Shown here: positions 8,321 through 17,973 of the stretch, piece after piece
Position numbering within the stretch: the first letter of the stretch is position 1
Layout: each line of letters opens with the position of its first letter
NCBI RefSeq assembly: GCF_001653715.1
Contig: NZ_LWHQ01000004.1
Span: 1-59,217 of the forward strand
Origin: Methylobacterium platani
GTDB lineage: Bacteria > Pseudomonadota > Alphaproteobacteria > Rhizobiales > Beijerinckiaceae
Length of the DNA stretch: 59,217 nt
Direction: 5' to 3'
The notes under the pieces: generated by a model
Databases searched by the model: none
What the model was told of the DNA's origin: nothing
The model's input: the letters and a program-made list of their open reading frames with translations, nothing else
Translations under genes and position numbers: made by a program

Positions 8321-8430
8321 GCGGGGAGCGTATCCGGTCATCGTCATGCACGATCTTGCAGCACGGCGCCCGGCACCGGACAATAGGCCATCCGTTCCGC
8401 TCCCTTCCGAGACCGCGAATCCGAGCCCGC

Positions 8431-9213
8431 ATGTCCGAGACCCTCCTCCTCCGGCACGACCGCGACGGCGTCGCGACCGTGACCCTCAACCGGCCGCGGG
8501 CGCGCAACGCCCTCTCGCACGCCCTCCTCGCCGCCTTGTCGGAGGAATTCGCCCGGCTCTCGGCGGACGAGAGCGTGCGCGTCGTGGTGCTGGCCGCGGA
8601 GGGCCCCGCCTTCTGCGCCGGCCACGACCTCAAGGAGATGACCGCCTATCGGGCGGATTCCGATCGCGGCGCGGCCCGCTTCAAGGATCTGTTCGATCTC
8701 TGCTCGTCGGTGATGATGGCGATCCCCGCCCTGCCGCAGCCGGTGATCGCGGCCGTGGAGGGAATCGCGACGGCGGCCGGCTGCCAGCTCGTCGCCTCCT
8801 GCGACCTCGCGGTGGCTGGCACGGAGGCGCGCTTCGCCACCCCCGGCGTGCAGATCGGCCTGTTCTGCTCGACCCCGATGGTGGCGCTCTCGCGCAACCT
8901 GTCGCGCAAGGCCGCGATGGCGATGCTGCTCACCGCCGAGATGGCGGAGGCCGAAGAAGCGAGGGCGCTCGGCCTCGTCAACCGGGTGGTGCCCGCCGGT
9001 ACGGCGCTCGGCGAGGCGCAGGCGCTCGCCGCCGGGATCGCGTCCCGCAGCGCCTACACGGTGCGGGTCGGCAAGCGCGCCTTCTACGAGCAGCTCGAGA
9101 TGCCGCTCGCCGAGGCCTACGCCCATGCCGGCCGCGTGATGACCGAGAACATGCTGGCCCGCTCGGCGGAAGACGGGATCGCGGCCTTCCTCGACCGGAA
9201 GGCGGCCCGATGA
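8431..9213 (+). CDS. Enoyl-CoA hydratase/isomerase family protein (ECHDC3-like)
   Basis: 260-aa crotonase-fold protein. TVTLNRPRARNALSHAL opens the fold, AFCAGHDLKEM (about 66-76) supplies the oxyanion-hole CAGHDL motif, and AAGCQLVASCDLAVA and RFATPGVQIGLFCSTP follow. In true hydratases the two catalytic glutamates lie in GCEL and PE; here these positions read GCQL and PG, so both are missing. The same FATPG...GLFCSTP signature marks the ECHDC3 subgroup, whose reaction is not well defined. The gene overlaps the next one (ATGA), so the two are translationally coupled. Confidence 0.88.
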   Translation: MSETLLLRHDRDGVATVTLNRPRARNALSHALLAALSEEFARLSADESVRVVVLAAEGPAFCAGHDLKEMTAYRADSDRGAARFKDLFDLCSSVMMAIPALPQPVIAAVEGIATAAGCQLVASCDLAVAGTEARFATPGVQIGLFCSTPMVALSRNLSRKAAMAMLLTAEMAEAEEARALGLVNRVVPAGTALGEAQALAAGIASRSAYTVRVGKRAFYEQLEMPLAEAYAHAGRVMTENMLARSAEDGIAAFLDRKAAR

Positions 9214-9737
9214 GCGTTCACGACCGCTACGACGACGAGGCGCTGCGCAAGATCCTGCGGCAGGTGCGGACGATCGCGCTCGTCGGCGCCTCCGCCAACC
9301 CGGCCCGGCCGAGCTGGATCGTCACCAAGTACCTGCTGGAGCGCGGTTACGAGGTGATCCCGGTCAATCCGGGCCTCGCCGGGGGCGAGATCCTGGGCCG
9401 GCCGGTGGTGGCGCGGCTGGCCGACCTCGTCCGGCCGGTCGACATGGTCGAGATCTTTCGCAACTCCGAGGCCGCCGGTCCCCTCGTCGACGAGGCCTTG
9501 GCCCTCGACCCGCTGCCCGGGGTGATCTGGATGCAGCTCGGCGTGCGCAACGACGCGGGCGCGGCCCGGGCGGAGGCGCGGGGCGTCACCGTGGTGATGA
9601 ACCGCTGCCCGAAGATCGAGTACGGGCGGCTGTCGGGCGAGATCGGCTGGACGGGGGTGAATTCCCGGATCCTCAGCGCCAAGCGGCCGAAGCTGGCGGC
9701 GAAGGGATTCCAGAAGCTGACGATCGAGGAGCGGTAG
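9210..9737 (+). CDS. CoA-binding protein (YccU-like)
   Basis: 175-aa single-domain CoA-binding protein with a Rossmann-like fold, similar to E. coli YccU and the N-domain of ADP-forming acyl-CoA synthetases. The motif VGASANPARPSWIVTKYLLERGY holds the nucleotide loop, and VIPVNPGLAGGEILGRPV and VIWMQLGVRN follow. There is no catalytic domain, so it probably binds CoA or a thioester. Its ATG overlaps the stop of the ECHDC3-like gene (ATGA), indicating one operon and possible cooperation. Confidence 0.9.
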   Translation: MSVHDRYDDEALRKILRQVRTIALVGASANPARPSWIVTKYLLERGYEVIPVNPGLAGGEILGRPVVARLADLVRPVDMVEIFRNSEAAGPLVDEALALDPLPGVIWMQLGVRNDAGAARAEARGVTVVMNRCPKIEYGRLSGEIGWTGVNSRILSAKRPKLAAKGFQKLTIEER

Positions 9738-9770
9738 CGCCCCTCCGCTGGCTACCGTCTCCCGTGCGCA

Positions 9771-9816
9771 TCCGCGTCATTCCGGGCTCCGCTGCGCGGC
9801 CCCGGAATGACGCGGA
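9771..9816. repeat. REP-type palindromic element
   Basis: Perfect 16-bp arms, TCCGCGTCATTCCGGG (9771-9786) and its complement (9801-9816), around a 14-base loop, between the convergent CoA-binding gene and mgtE. A related copy lies at 57573-57612 and shares the TCCGCTGCGCGG core and the GTCAT/ATGAC ends. It is likely to act as a bidirectional terminator or mRNA-stabilising hairpin. Confidence 0.75.
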
Positions 9817-9864
9817 GACCGTGTCGACCGTCGCGCCCGAAACCGGGGCGTCCGAATTCGTATC

Positions 9865-11232
9865 CTACAGCAGCGTCCCCTTCAGGATCACCAGCGCCAC
9901 CGTGAAGTAGATCACCAGCCCCGACACGTCGACGAGGGTCGCGACGAACGGCGCCGAGGCGGTCGCCGGATCGAAACCGACGCGCTGGAGGATGAAGGGC
10001 AGCATCGAGCCGGTGAGCGAGCCGAACAGCACGATGCCGACGAGGGCGGTGCCGACCGTGGCGGCGACCAGGAACCAGTGCTCGCCGTAATCGTAGAAGC
10101 CGAGCTTCTGCCAGATCACGATCCGCACCACGCCGATCGTGCCGAGGATCGCGCCGAGCGTCAGGCCGGCGGGAATCTCGCGGAGCGCCACCCGCCACCA
10201 GTCGGCCAGGCGGACCTGGTGCAGGGCGAGCGCCCGGATCAGCAGCGAGGTCGCCTGCGAGCCCGAATTGCCGCCCGAGCTCATGATGAGCGGGATGAAC
10301 AGGGTGAGCACCAGCGCCTTCTCGAGCTCGCCCTCGAACCCCTGCATGGCGCTGGCGGTCAGCATCTCGGAGAGGAACAGCACGCAGAGCCAGCCGGCCC
10401 GCTTGCGGATCATGGTGAGGAAGCTGATCGACATGTAGGGCTCGTCGAGCGCCTCCATGCCGCCGAAGCGCTGCACGTCCTCGGTCTGCTTCTGGATCAT
10501 CGCGTCGATCACGTCGTCGACGGTGACGATGCCGACGACGTGGTTCGACGCATCGACCACCGGGATCGCCAGGAGGTCGTATTTCGAGATCAGGCGCGCC
10601 GCCTCGTTGCGGCCGGCATCGGCCGAGACCACCACCGGGCGGCGGTTCGGCGCCACCGACAGGATGTTGTCGTCCGGGTTGCCGGTGATCAGGCGGCGCA
10701 GGGGCACCGCCTTGGCCAGCGCCCCGGTCCGGGGATCGAGCACGAAGATCGAGTAGACGGTCTCGCGGGTGCGCTCGACCTTGCGGATGTAGTCGAGGGT
10801 GAGGCCGACGGTCCAGGTCGTCGGCACCGAGACGAACTCGGTCGTCATGATCGAGCCGACGCTCTCCTCCGGATAGGCGATCAGCTTGTCGACGGCGCCC
10901 CGGGTCTCGACGTCGAGGCGGGTGCGCAGGTCCGAGCGGCCGGGCTCCTCGATCTCCTTGAACACGTCGGTGACCCGGTCGGCCGACATGCCCGACAGGA
11001 ACGATGCGACGCGGTCGCGCGGCAGCATCTCGATGATGTCGGGGGCGCAGTCGAGCTCGGGCTGGTCCAGCACCTCGACGGCGCGGTCGTGCGGCAGGCT
11101 CAGCAGGATGGCGGCGGCCACCTCCGGCGCCTCCCGGTTCAGCGCCTCGACGATGTCCGGAGCGCTCTCCTCGGCGAGGCGCGCGGCAAGGGAAGCGGGC
11201 TCGACGGGGGCGTCGATCACGGTCTCGATCAT
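9865..11232 (-). CDS. mgtE: Magnesium transporter MgtE
   Basis: 455-aa inner-membrane Mg2+ channel. The N-terminal superhelical domain (about 1-130) carries the repeated DIVEALNREAP and VLDQPELDCAPDIIEMLPRD helices. A tandem CBS domain (about 135-260) includes GSIMTTEFV and the VVDASNHVVGIVTVDDVIDA block. Five hydrophobic helices fill about 285-455, with the family motif PLIMSSGGNSGSQATSL. Known MgtE channels close when cytosolic Mg2+ binds the N and CBS domains. The start at 11232 has an AGGTGAG ribosome site directly before it; this site can pair with an upstream complement (see 11233-11291). Length is normal. Confidence 0.95.
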   Translation of the reverse strand: MIETVIDAPVEPASLAARLAEESAPDIVEALNREAPEVAAAILLSLPHDRAVEVLDQPELDCAPDIIEMLPRDRVASFLSGMSADRVTDVFKEIEEPGRSDLRTRLDVETRGAVDKLIAYPEESVGSIMTTEFVSVPTTWTVGLTLDYIRKVERTRETVYSIFVLDPRTGALAKAVPLRRLITGNPDDNILSVAPNRRPVVVSADAGRNEAARLISKYDLLAIPVVDASNHVVGIVTVDDVIDAMIQKQTEDVQRFGGMEALDEPYMSISFLTMIRKRAGWLCVLFLSEMLTASAMQGFEGELEKALVLTLFIPLIMSSGGNSGSQATSLLIRALALHQVRLADWWRVALREIPAGLTLGAILGTIGVVRIVIWQKLGFYDYGEHWFLVAATVGTALVGIVLFGSLTGSMLPFILQRVGFDPATASAPFVATLVDVSGLVIYFTVALVILKGTLL

Positions 11233-11291
11233 GGCTCACCTACTCGGCGCTGAAGCGTCGGCCGGCCGTCCCCGGCCGGTCGCGGTGAGCC
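11233..11291 (-). promoter_or_regulatory. Structured mgtE leader that can mask the ribosome site
   Basis: Read on the minus strand, GGCTCACC (11291-11284) is the exact complement of GGTGAGCC (11240-11233), which contains the Shine-Dalgarno and abuts the ATG. Between them, CCGGCCG and CGGCCGG form a 7-bp hairpin with loop GGGA. Such a fold would hide the ribosome site. I recognise no known Mg2+ riboswitch here, so the function is inference. Confidence 0.4.
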
Positions 11292-11561
11292 GCTCGGGCG
11301 GAGCGGGCGCGCGGGACCTCAGGCCGGGGACGGCAAGGGCGGTCGACTGTGACTGTCGCTCGGCATGAAGTGGAGGTTGTCCGGGAATGCTGCGGCGCGA
11401 GGGCGCCGCGGGCGGCCCGTCACTGCGCCGAGCCCGCGCCGGCGTCAAGAGGGGAACCGCGGAGGCGGGGCGGGAATTCGTAAGCGGACGCTCGTCCGCC
11501 CGGATCTCCCGGGAAACGTTACGGAAATCTTCGGCGAAACCCGGTCGCCGCGGGAGCCACG
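11292..11561. other. Intergenic region between mgtE and the iron-permease-like gene
   Basis: Divergent promoter region, GC-rich on the mgtE side and slightly AT-richer near 11510-11560 (CGGGAAACGTTACGG). It should hold both promoters, but no convincing -35/-10 pair could be assigned and no small gene was seen. Confidence 0.4.
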
Positions 11562-12008
11562 ATGGTCACGACACGCATCCGCACCTTCTCGGATTTCGCC
11601 GCCGCCGTCGCCCGGGCGGCGGGCCGGCCCGGCACCTTCGCGGCGAGCCTGCTGCTGATCGTGGTCTGGGCGCTGACCGGCCCGCTGTTCCACTACTCGG
11701 ACACCTGGCAGCTGATCATCAACAGCGGCACGACGATCGTGACGTTCCTGATGGTGTTCCTGATCCAGAACACCCAGAACCGCGACGGGGCGGCGATCCA
11801 GGCCAAGCTCGACGAGCTGATCCGGGCGAGCGCGGCCCAGAACGCCTATATCGGCATCGAGCACCTGACCGAGGATGAGCTCGATGTCCTGCGCGCCCGC
11901 TGCGAGGCGCGGGCGCGGGATTTCCGCCTGAGCGAGGCCGCCGACGCGGCCGAGGAGAGCGCCAACGCCAAGGCCGACGCGGCCGCCCGGGCCGCGATCG
12001 GTTCCTGA
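11562..12008 (+). CDS. Low-affinity iron permease family membrane protein
   Basis: 148-aa small membrane protein. Two hydrophobic helices at about 26-44 and 50-70 (GTFAASLLLIVVWALTGPLF and LIINSGTTIVTFLMVFLIQN) are followed by the family motif NTQNRDGAAIQAKLDELIRA. A cytosolic helical tail contains HLTEDELDVLRARCEARA. This pattern is annotated as low-affinity iron permease because of similarity to yeast Fet4, but bacterial members are far shorter and transport is unproven. A GGGAG ribosome site precedes the ATG. The gene stands alone, converging with a response regulator gene 4 bases away. Confidence 0.82.
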   Translation: MVTTRIRTFSDFAAAVARAAGRPGTFAASLLLIVVWALTGPLFHYSDTWQLIINSGTTIVTFLMVFLIQNTQNRDGAAIQAKLDELIRASAAQNAYIGIEHLTEDELDVLRARCEARARDFRLSEAADAAEESANAKADAAARAAIGS

Positions 12009-12012
12009 CCCC

Positions 12013-12471
12013 TCACGCGCAGAGCTGGCGCGAGGCCTCCAGCTCGCTTCCCATCATCCGGGCGAGGCGCAGGATGTCGGCGATCACGAACGGCTTGGTG
12101 ACGAAGATGCTGCCGGGCACCGCCGGATGGTTCAGGTTCGCGGTGGTCGATGAGTAGATCACCGGCCGGTGCGGCTGGATCTGCCGGTAGGCCTCCGCGA
12201 CGCTCCAGCCGTCGACGAGGCCGGGCAGCCGGATGTCGGTCAGGAGCCAGTCGATCCGGGAGCCCTGCTCGCGCAGCAGGGTCAGCGCGGCCTCGCCGCT
12301 CGAGGCCGTGAGCGTCTCGACCCCGTGCTGGGCGCACAGGGTCACCAGGAGCTCCAGCAGCATGTAGCTGTCCTCGACGATCAGCACGCAAGGCTTGACG
12401 CCGGGGGGCTTGGCTCCCGGGGGCTCGGCGCCGGGCTGGGGCATCCGGGGGAAGGGGGGGAGCGCGGGCAT
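12013..12471 (-). CDS. Single-domain response regulator
   Basis: 152-aa receiver-only protein. A proline-rich leader of about 27 residues precedes the CheY-like fold: acidic pair in VLIVEDSYM, phospho-acceptor Asp79 in LLTDIRLPG, Thr/Ser switch at YSSTTAN and conserved Lys126 in FVTKPF. There is no output domain, so it probably relays phosphate or binds a partner, as in many alphaproteobacterial CheY-like regulators. No histidine kinase lies next to it. The start is uncertain: the first ATG is used, and an ATG 30 bases downstream would remove part of the proline-rich leader. Confidence 0.85.
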   Translation of the reverse strand: MPALPPFPRMPQPGAEPPGAKPPGVKPCVLIVEDSYMLLELLVTLCAQHGVETLTASSGEAALTLLREQGSRIDWLLTDIRLPGLVDGWSVAEAYRQIQPHRPVIYSSTTANLNHPAVPGSIFVTKPFVIADILRLARMMGSELEASRQLCA

Positions 12472-12847
12472 CGCGAGGCGGTCTCGGTCGTCGATGCCTC
12501 ACGGTCGGGCCAATTGGTTAACGAAGCGTCAACCGCGCCCGCGGCGGCGCCGCCGCGAGGGTGTTGCTCGGACGACACGGGCGGAGACGCAACGGTTCGC
12601 GCTCCGCCGACGCCGCAGCGTGGCCGTATTTGAACGGTGTGTGGTCGTCGGTCCCGCCATCCGGCAGGGGCTCGGCCGGAGCGATTCGCAGAGTCGCGGC
12701 GAGGGGCCGTCAAGGTTGATGGAACCTTCGCTTAACCGACCGGGACTACAGACGATCGCGTCATGTTGCGTGGCGTCGCCGGTCGGTTGTCGCGGCTCAG
12801 GTCTCGCCGACGAGCCGCCCGCCGGGGCCGCCAGAGGAGTTTGGTCG
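12472..12847. promoter_or_regulatory. Divergent promoter region of the response regulator and pal
   Basis: 376 bases without a gene. At 12518-12533 it contains TTAA-N7-TCAAC, one mismatch from the CtrA consensus TTAA-N7-TTAAC. A second TTAACC lies at about 12743. No further structure or small gene was found. Confidence 0.35.
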
Positions 12848-13390
12848 ATGCCGTTGCCGCTCGCGCCGCTGCGCGCGCTCAAGATCACCGCCGCGCTCTC
12901 GCTCGCCCTCTCGATGGCGGCCTGCGCGAGCAACAACGACCTCGCCGATGCCTCGGCGGCCTACGGCGCCGGGGCCGGCGGCGCGGGCGGGTATGGCGGG
13001 CGCGGCGGACCCGCCACCCCGGGCAGCACCCAGGACTTCGTCGTCAATGTCGGCGACCGGGTGTTCTTCGAGTCCGATTCGACCGACCTGTCCTCGACCG
13101 CCACGGCGACCCTCGACAAGCAGGCGCAGTGGCTGCAGCGCTACCCGCGCTACACGTTCCTGATCGAGGGCCACGCCGACGAGCGCGGCACCCGCGAGTA
13201 CAACTTCGCCCTCGGCGCCCGCCGCTCGCAGGCGGTGCGGGACTACCTCGCCTCCCGGGGCATCGCCGGGAACCGGATCCGCACCGTGTCCTACGGCAAG
13301 GAGCGCCCGGTGGCGGTCTGCAACGACATCTCGTGCTGGTCGCAGAACCGCCGCGCCGTCACGGTGCTCGACGGCGGCGCCGGCTCCTGA
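12848..13390 (+). CDS. pal: Peptidoglycan-associated lipoprotein Pal
   Basis: 180-aa outer-membrane lipoprotein of the Tol-Pal system. A hydrophobic signal peptide ends in the lipobox MAAC with the lipidated Cys26. A Gly/Ala-rich linker (about 40-55) follows. The OmpA-like domain contains FFESDSTDLS, FLIEGHADERGTREYN and LGARRSQAVRDYL, and binds diaminopimelate in peptidoglycan. A GGAG ribosome site supports the start. tolQRAB are not adjacent; the upstream neighbour is a divergent response regulator. Hairpins at 13399-13418 and 13472-13493 suggest that pal is transcribed apart from cpoB. Confidence 0.96.
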   Translation: MPLPLAPLRALKITAALSLALSMAACASNNDLADASAAYGAGAGGAGGYGGRGGPATPGSTQDFVVNVGDRVFFESDSTDLSSTATATLDKQAQWLQRYPRYTFLIEGHADERGTREYNFALGARRSQAVRDYLASRGIAGNRIRTVSYGKERPVAVCNDISCWSQNRRAVTVLDGGAGS

Positions 13391-13398
13391 GCGGCCCC

Positions 13399-13493
13399 GG
13401 GGCGGCGTAGGCCGCCCCTGCAGCCGATCGTCGACGAGGCGGTGCGCCGCCCGTGTCGTCGATCGTGGAGGGGGGCGGCGCGCCGCCCCTTTT
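13399..13493 (+). terminator. Hairpin array ending the pal transcript
   Basis: Three hairpins in a row. The first is GGGGCGGC/GCCGCCCC with loop GTAG (13399-13418). The second is a bulged stem around 13427-13467. The third is GGGGCGGCG/CGCCGCCCC (13472-13489) followed by TTTT, which looks like a classical intrinsic terminator. Confidence 0.65.
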
Positions 13494-13561
13494 GCCCGGA
13501 GGCGCGGCTTCTGCTAACCCCGCGCTCCCGAGTGCGGACCCGCCGCCTGACCCGAGCCGTG

Positions 13562-14575
13562 ATGCGCCCCGCCATGCTTCGCCGCCTGCTCCTCGCCCCC
13601 GCCCTCGCCGTGTCCGGGCTGGCCCTCGCCGCCGCATGCCCGGCGGCGGCCCAGGATGCCGCCGAGTTCGTGGTGCGCCTCAACCGGCTGGAGAACCAGT
13701 CGCGCCAGATGGCGGGCCAGATCGAGTCGCTCCAGTACGAGAACCGCCAGCTCAAGGAGCAGCTGCGCAAGTTCCAGGAGGACGTCGAGTTCCGCTTCCA
13801 GGAGTCGAAGGGCGGGCAGAAGCCGGCCGCGGCCACCCCGCAGCACAAGCCCCAGAAGCGCAGCGACGCCTTCGATCCCTCGCAGAACCCCGACGCACCG
13901 GGCGCCCCGCAGGCGCTCGGCGCCGGGCCGCAGGCGCTCGGCGCCGGGCCGCAGGCGCTTGGCTCTGGGCCGCAGGCGCTTGGCGCGACGACGCCGTCCC
14001 AGGCGGCGCGCTCGGTCGCCGCGACCCCGTCCGCCTCCGCGTCCCTCGCCCCGCCGCGCGCGGCGATCGAGGACGGCACCCCCGATTACGGCGAGCCGGT
14101 GGACCTGCGCCCGCCGTCCCGGCCGGCCGCCGCCGCCCCGGCCCCGGCGCCGCGCCCCTCGGCCAGCGTCGCGGCCACCGGGACCGGCGACGCGAAGGCC
14201 GATTACGAGTCGGCCTACGCCTACGTGCTGCAGCGCCAGTACGAGCAGGCCGAGATGAGCCTGCGCCAGTTCATCCAGTCGCATCCCCGCGACACCCTGG
14301 TACCGGACGCGACCTACTGGCTCGGCGAGAGCTACCTGCAGCGCAATCGCACCCGCGAGGCGGCCGAGCAGTTCCTGAAGGTCTCGACCGACTACGCCCG
14401 CTCGCGCAAGGCGCCCGACGCGATGCTCAAGCTCGGCGCCTCGCTCAACGCGCTCGGCGCCCGCGAGCAGGCCTGCGCCACCCTGGCCGAGCTGGAGCGG
14501 AAGTTCCCGCAGGCCTCGTCGAGCGTGAAGCAGGGCGTCGACCGGGAGCAGCGGCGCGCGCGCTGCGCCGCGTGA
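13562..14575 (+). CDS. cpoB: Tol-Pal system protein YbgF/CpoB
   Basis: 337-aa periplasmic protein. The signal peptide ends near AACPAAAQ. A trimerising coiled coil (about 35-75: RLNRLENQSRQMAGQIESLQ and on) follows. A low-complexity linker contains four QALG(A/S)G-type repeats and an Ala/Pro-rich stretch. The C-terminal TPR domain (about 215-330) includes YESAYAYVLQRQYEQAE and YWLGESYLQRNRTREAAEQF. CpoB coordinates peptidoglycan synthesis with outer-membrane constriction in E. coli. The start is set at the ATG at 13562; the ATG at 13574 is nearly as good. It is followed closely by tilS. Confidence 0.92.
   Translation: MRPAMLRRLLLAPALAVSGLALAAACPAAAQDAAEFVVRLNRLENQSRQMAGQIESLQYENRQLKEQLRKFQEDVEFRFQESKGGQKPAAATPQHKPQKRSDAFDPSQNPDAPGAPQALGAGPQALGAGPQALGSGPQALGATTPSQAARSVAATPSASASLAPPRAAIEDGTPDYGEPVDLRPPSRPAAAAPAPAPRPSASVAATGTGDAKADYESAYAYVLQRQYEQAEMSLRQFIQSHPRDTLVPDATYWLGESYLQRNRTREAAEQFLKVSTDYARSRKAPDAMLKLGASLNALGAREQACATLAELERKFPQASSSVKQGVDREQRRARCAA
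13907..13987 (+). repeat. 21-bp in-frame tandem repeat in cpoB
   Basis: Two identical 21-bp units (13907-13927, 13928-13948), a third with four substitutions (13949-13969) and a partial fourth. They encode repeats of the heptad-length block PQALGAG in the linker between the coiled coil and TPR domain. Confidence 0.85.
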
Positions 14576-14585
14576 GCCGAGCGGC

Positions 14586-15689
14586 GTGAGCCGCCCGAAC
14601 GATCCATGTGGCGTGAGCCGCCCGGATGAGCCGGATCCCGGCGGTCCGCTCGACGCCGACGAGGCGGCCCGCCTCCTTTCGCCCTGGATCGGGCCGGATG
14701 CGCCGTTCCGCGGCGCGGTGCTGGCGGTCTCCGGCGGGCCCGACTCGACGGCGCTGATGGGCTGCGCCGCCGCGCTCGGATCCGGGCTGCCCGTGACCGT
14801 CGCGACGGTCGATCACGGCCTGCGCCCGGATTCCGCCGCCGAGGCCCGGGCGGTGGCCGATCTCGCCGCCCGCCTCGGATTGCCGCACCGCCTTCTCGCC
14901 TGGACCGGGCCCAAGCCGTCCGCCCGGCTGCAGGAGGCGGCGCGGACGGCGCGCTACCGCCTGCTCGCCGGGCTCGCGCACGAGGCCGGTGCCGACCTCG
15001 TCCTCACCGGACACACCCTCGACGACCAGGCCGAGACCGTGCTGATGCGCCTGTGCGCCGGCTCCGGACCGGCCGGGCTCGCCGGCATGGCGCCGGCCCG
15101 CCCCCTCGCTCGCGGGCCCGACGGCCTCACCCTCGCCCGGCCGTTCCTCGGCGTGCCGAAGGCGCGCCTCGTCGCGACCTGCGAGGCCCGGGGCTGGCCG
15201 TTCTGCCGCGATCCCTCCAACGCCAACCCGCGCTTCGGCCGCGCGCGCCTGCGCCGCCTGCTGCCGCTTCTCGCCGAGGAGGGGCTCACCCCCGCCCGCC
15301 TGGCGCGGCTCGCCGGGCGCCTGCGCCGCGACGAGGCGGCCCTCGACGAGGCCGCCGCGACCGCCCTGGGCGCCCTGCGCCGGGACGGGACGGGCGGGGA
15401 GGGGCGCCTCGTCCTCGACGGGCCCGGCCTCGCGGCCCTGCCGGAGGCGGTGGCCCTGCGGGTCGCCGGGCTGGCGCTCGCCGAACTTCGCTCACCGGTG
15501 CCCGAGGCCCCGACCTACCCGCCGCGCCTGGAGCGGCTGGAGCGGGTCGTCCTCGATACCGTCCTGCCCGCCCTGCGGGACGGCCGCCCCTGCCGGCGGA
15601 CCGTCGCGGGGATCCTGCTCGCGGCCGGCGGCGGCCGCCTGACCCTGTCGCCCGAGCCGCCGCGCCGCGGCCGAGCCCGGCCGGGATGA
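14586..15689 (+). CDS. tilS: tRNA(Ile)-lysidine synthetase
   Basis: 367-aa N-type ATP pyrophosphatase that converts the wobble C34 of tRNA-Ile(CAU) to lysidine. The PP-loop SGGPDST starts at Ser49, [13 protein letters not shown] follows, and [17 protein letters not shown] carries the second family motif. [17 protein letters not shown] is the tRNA-contacting segment. It is shorter than E. coli TilS and lacks its extended C-terminal domain, as is usual in this group. The start is unclear: GTG at 14586 is used, and a second GTG at 14613 lies in a short duplication of GCGTGAGCCG. It sits in the pal-cpoB-tilS-ftsH-glmM order. Confidence 0.94.
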   Translation: MSRPNDPCGVSRPDEPDPGGPLDADEAARLLSPWIGPDAPFRGAVLAVSGGPDSTALMGCAAALGSGLPVTVATVDHGLRPDSAAEARAVADLAARLGLPHRLLAWTGPKPSARLQEAARTARYRLLAGLAHEAGADLVLTGHTLDDQAETVLMRLCAGSGPAGLAGMAPARPLARGPDGLTLARPFLGVPKARLVATCEARGWPFCRDPSNANPRFGRARLRRLLPLLAEEGLTPARLARLAGRLRRDEAALDEAAATALGALRRDGTGGEGRLVLDGPGLAALPEAVALRVAGLALAELRSPVPEAPTYPPRLERLERVVLDTVLPALRDGRPCRRTVAGILLAAGGGRLTLSPEPPRRGRARPG

Positions 15690-15738
15690 CGTTTCGGCGA
15701 GCCGGGCCCCTGCGCGGTGCCGCAGGCGCGGGCGATTA

Positions 15739-15768
15739 CTTGGCAAGCATCGGGCGGGTGCCTACATT
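15739..15768 (+). promoter_or_regulatory. Candidate ftsH promoter
   Basis: TTGGCA at 15740-15745, 17 bases, TACATT at 15763-15768 is a good sigma-70 match. The same bases also read CTTGGCA-N15-CCTACAT, close to a heat-shock (RpoH) promoter, which would suit ftsH. The start codon is 70 bases downstream. Confidence 0.45.
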
Positions 15769-15837
15769 GCGGTCCGAGTGCCGGTGCCCACCCCAGCACG
15801 CCCGCACGCGCCGCGCTCCTCAGGGATTGACTCTTCG

Positions 15838-17760
<1,923 letters not shown>

Positions 17761-17821
17761 TCGAGGCGATGCGGGCCCGGGAATGGGCACGCGAAATCCA
17801 CACCGGCCGATTTTCGGCTCG

Positions 17822-17857
17822 AGGGGCGGCGGGAGCGATCCCGCCGCCCCTTGCTTT
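17822..17857 (+). terminator. Intrinsic terminator of ftsH
   Basis: Perfect 13-bp stem AGGGGCGGCGGGA/TCCCGCCGCCCCT with a GNRA-type GCGA loop (17822-17851), followed by TGCTTTT. Confidence 0.88.
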
Positions 17858-17973
17858 TGTGACCATGCCTCAAAATAACCCAGGCCCTGTGTGACCCGCG
17901 TCCATCGGGACGGCACCTGCCTTGCGCAGGGCCGCCTGCCGAGGGGCAGGGTGGCCCGGATCGGGACAGGGAG

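Noticed and set aside
11233..11561. Known Mg2+ riboswitch (M-box) upstream of mgtE
   Set aside because: I could not recognise the conserved core. Only the ribosome-site pairing is supported by the sequence.
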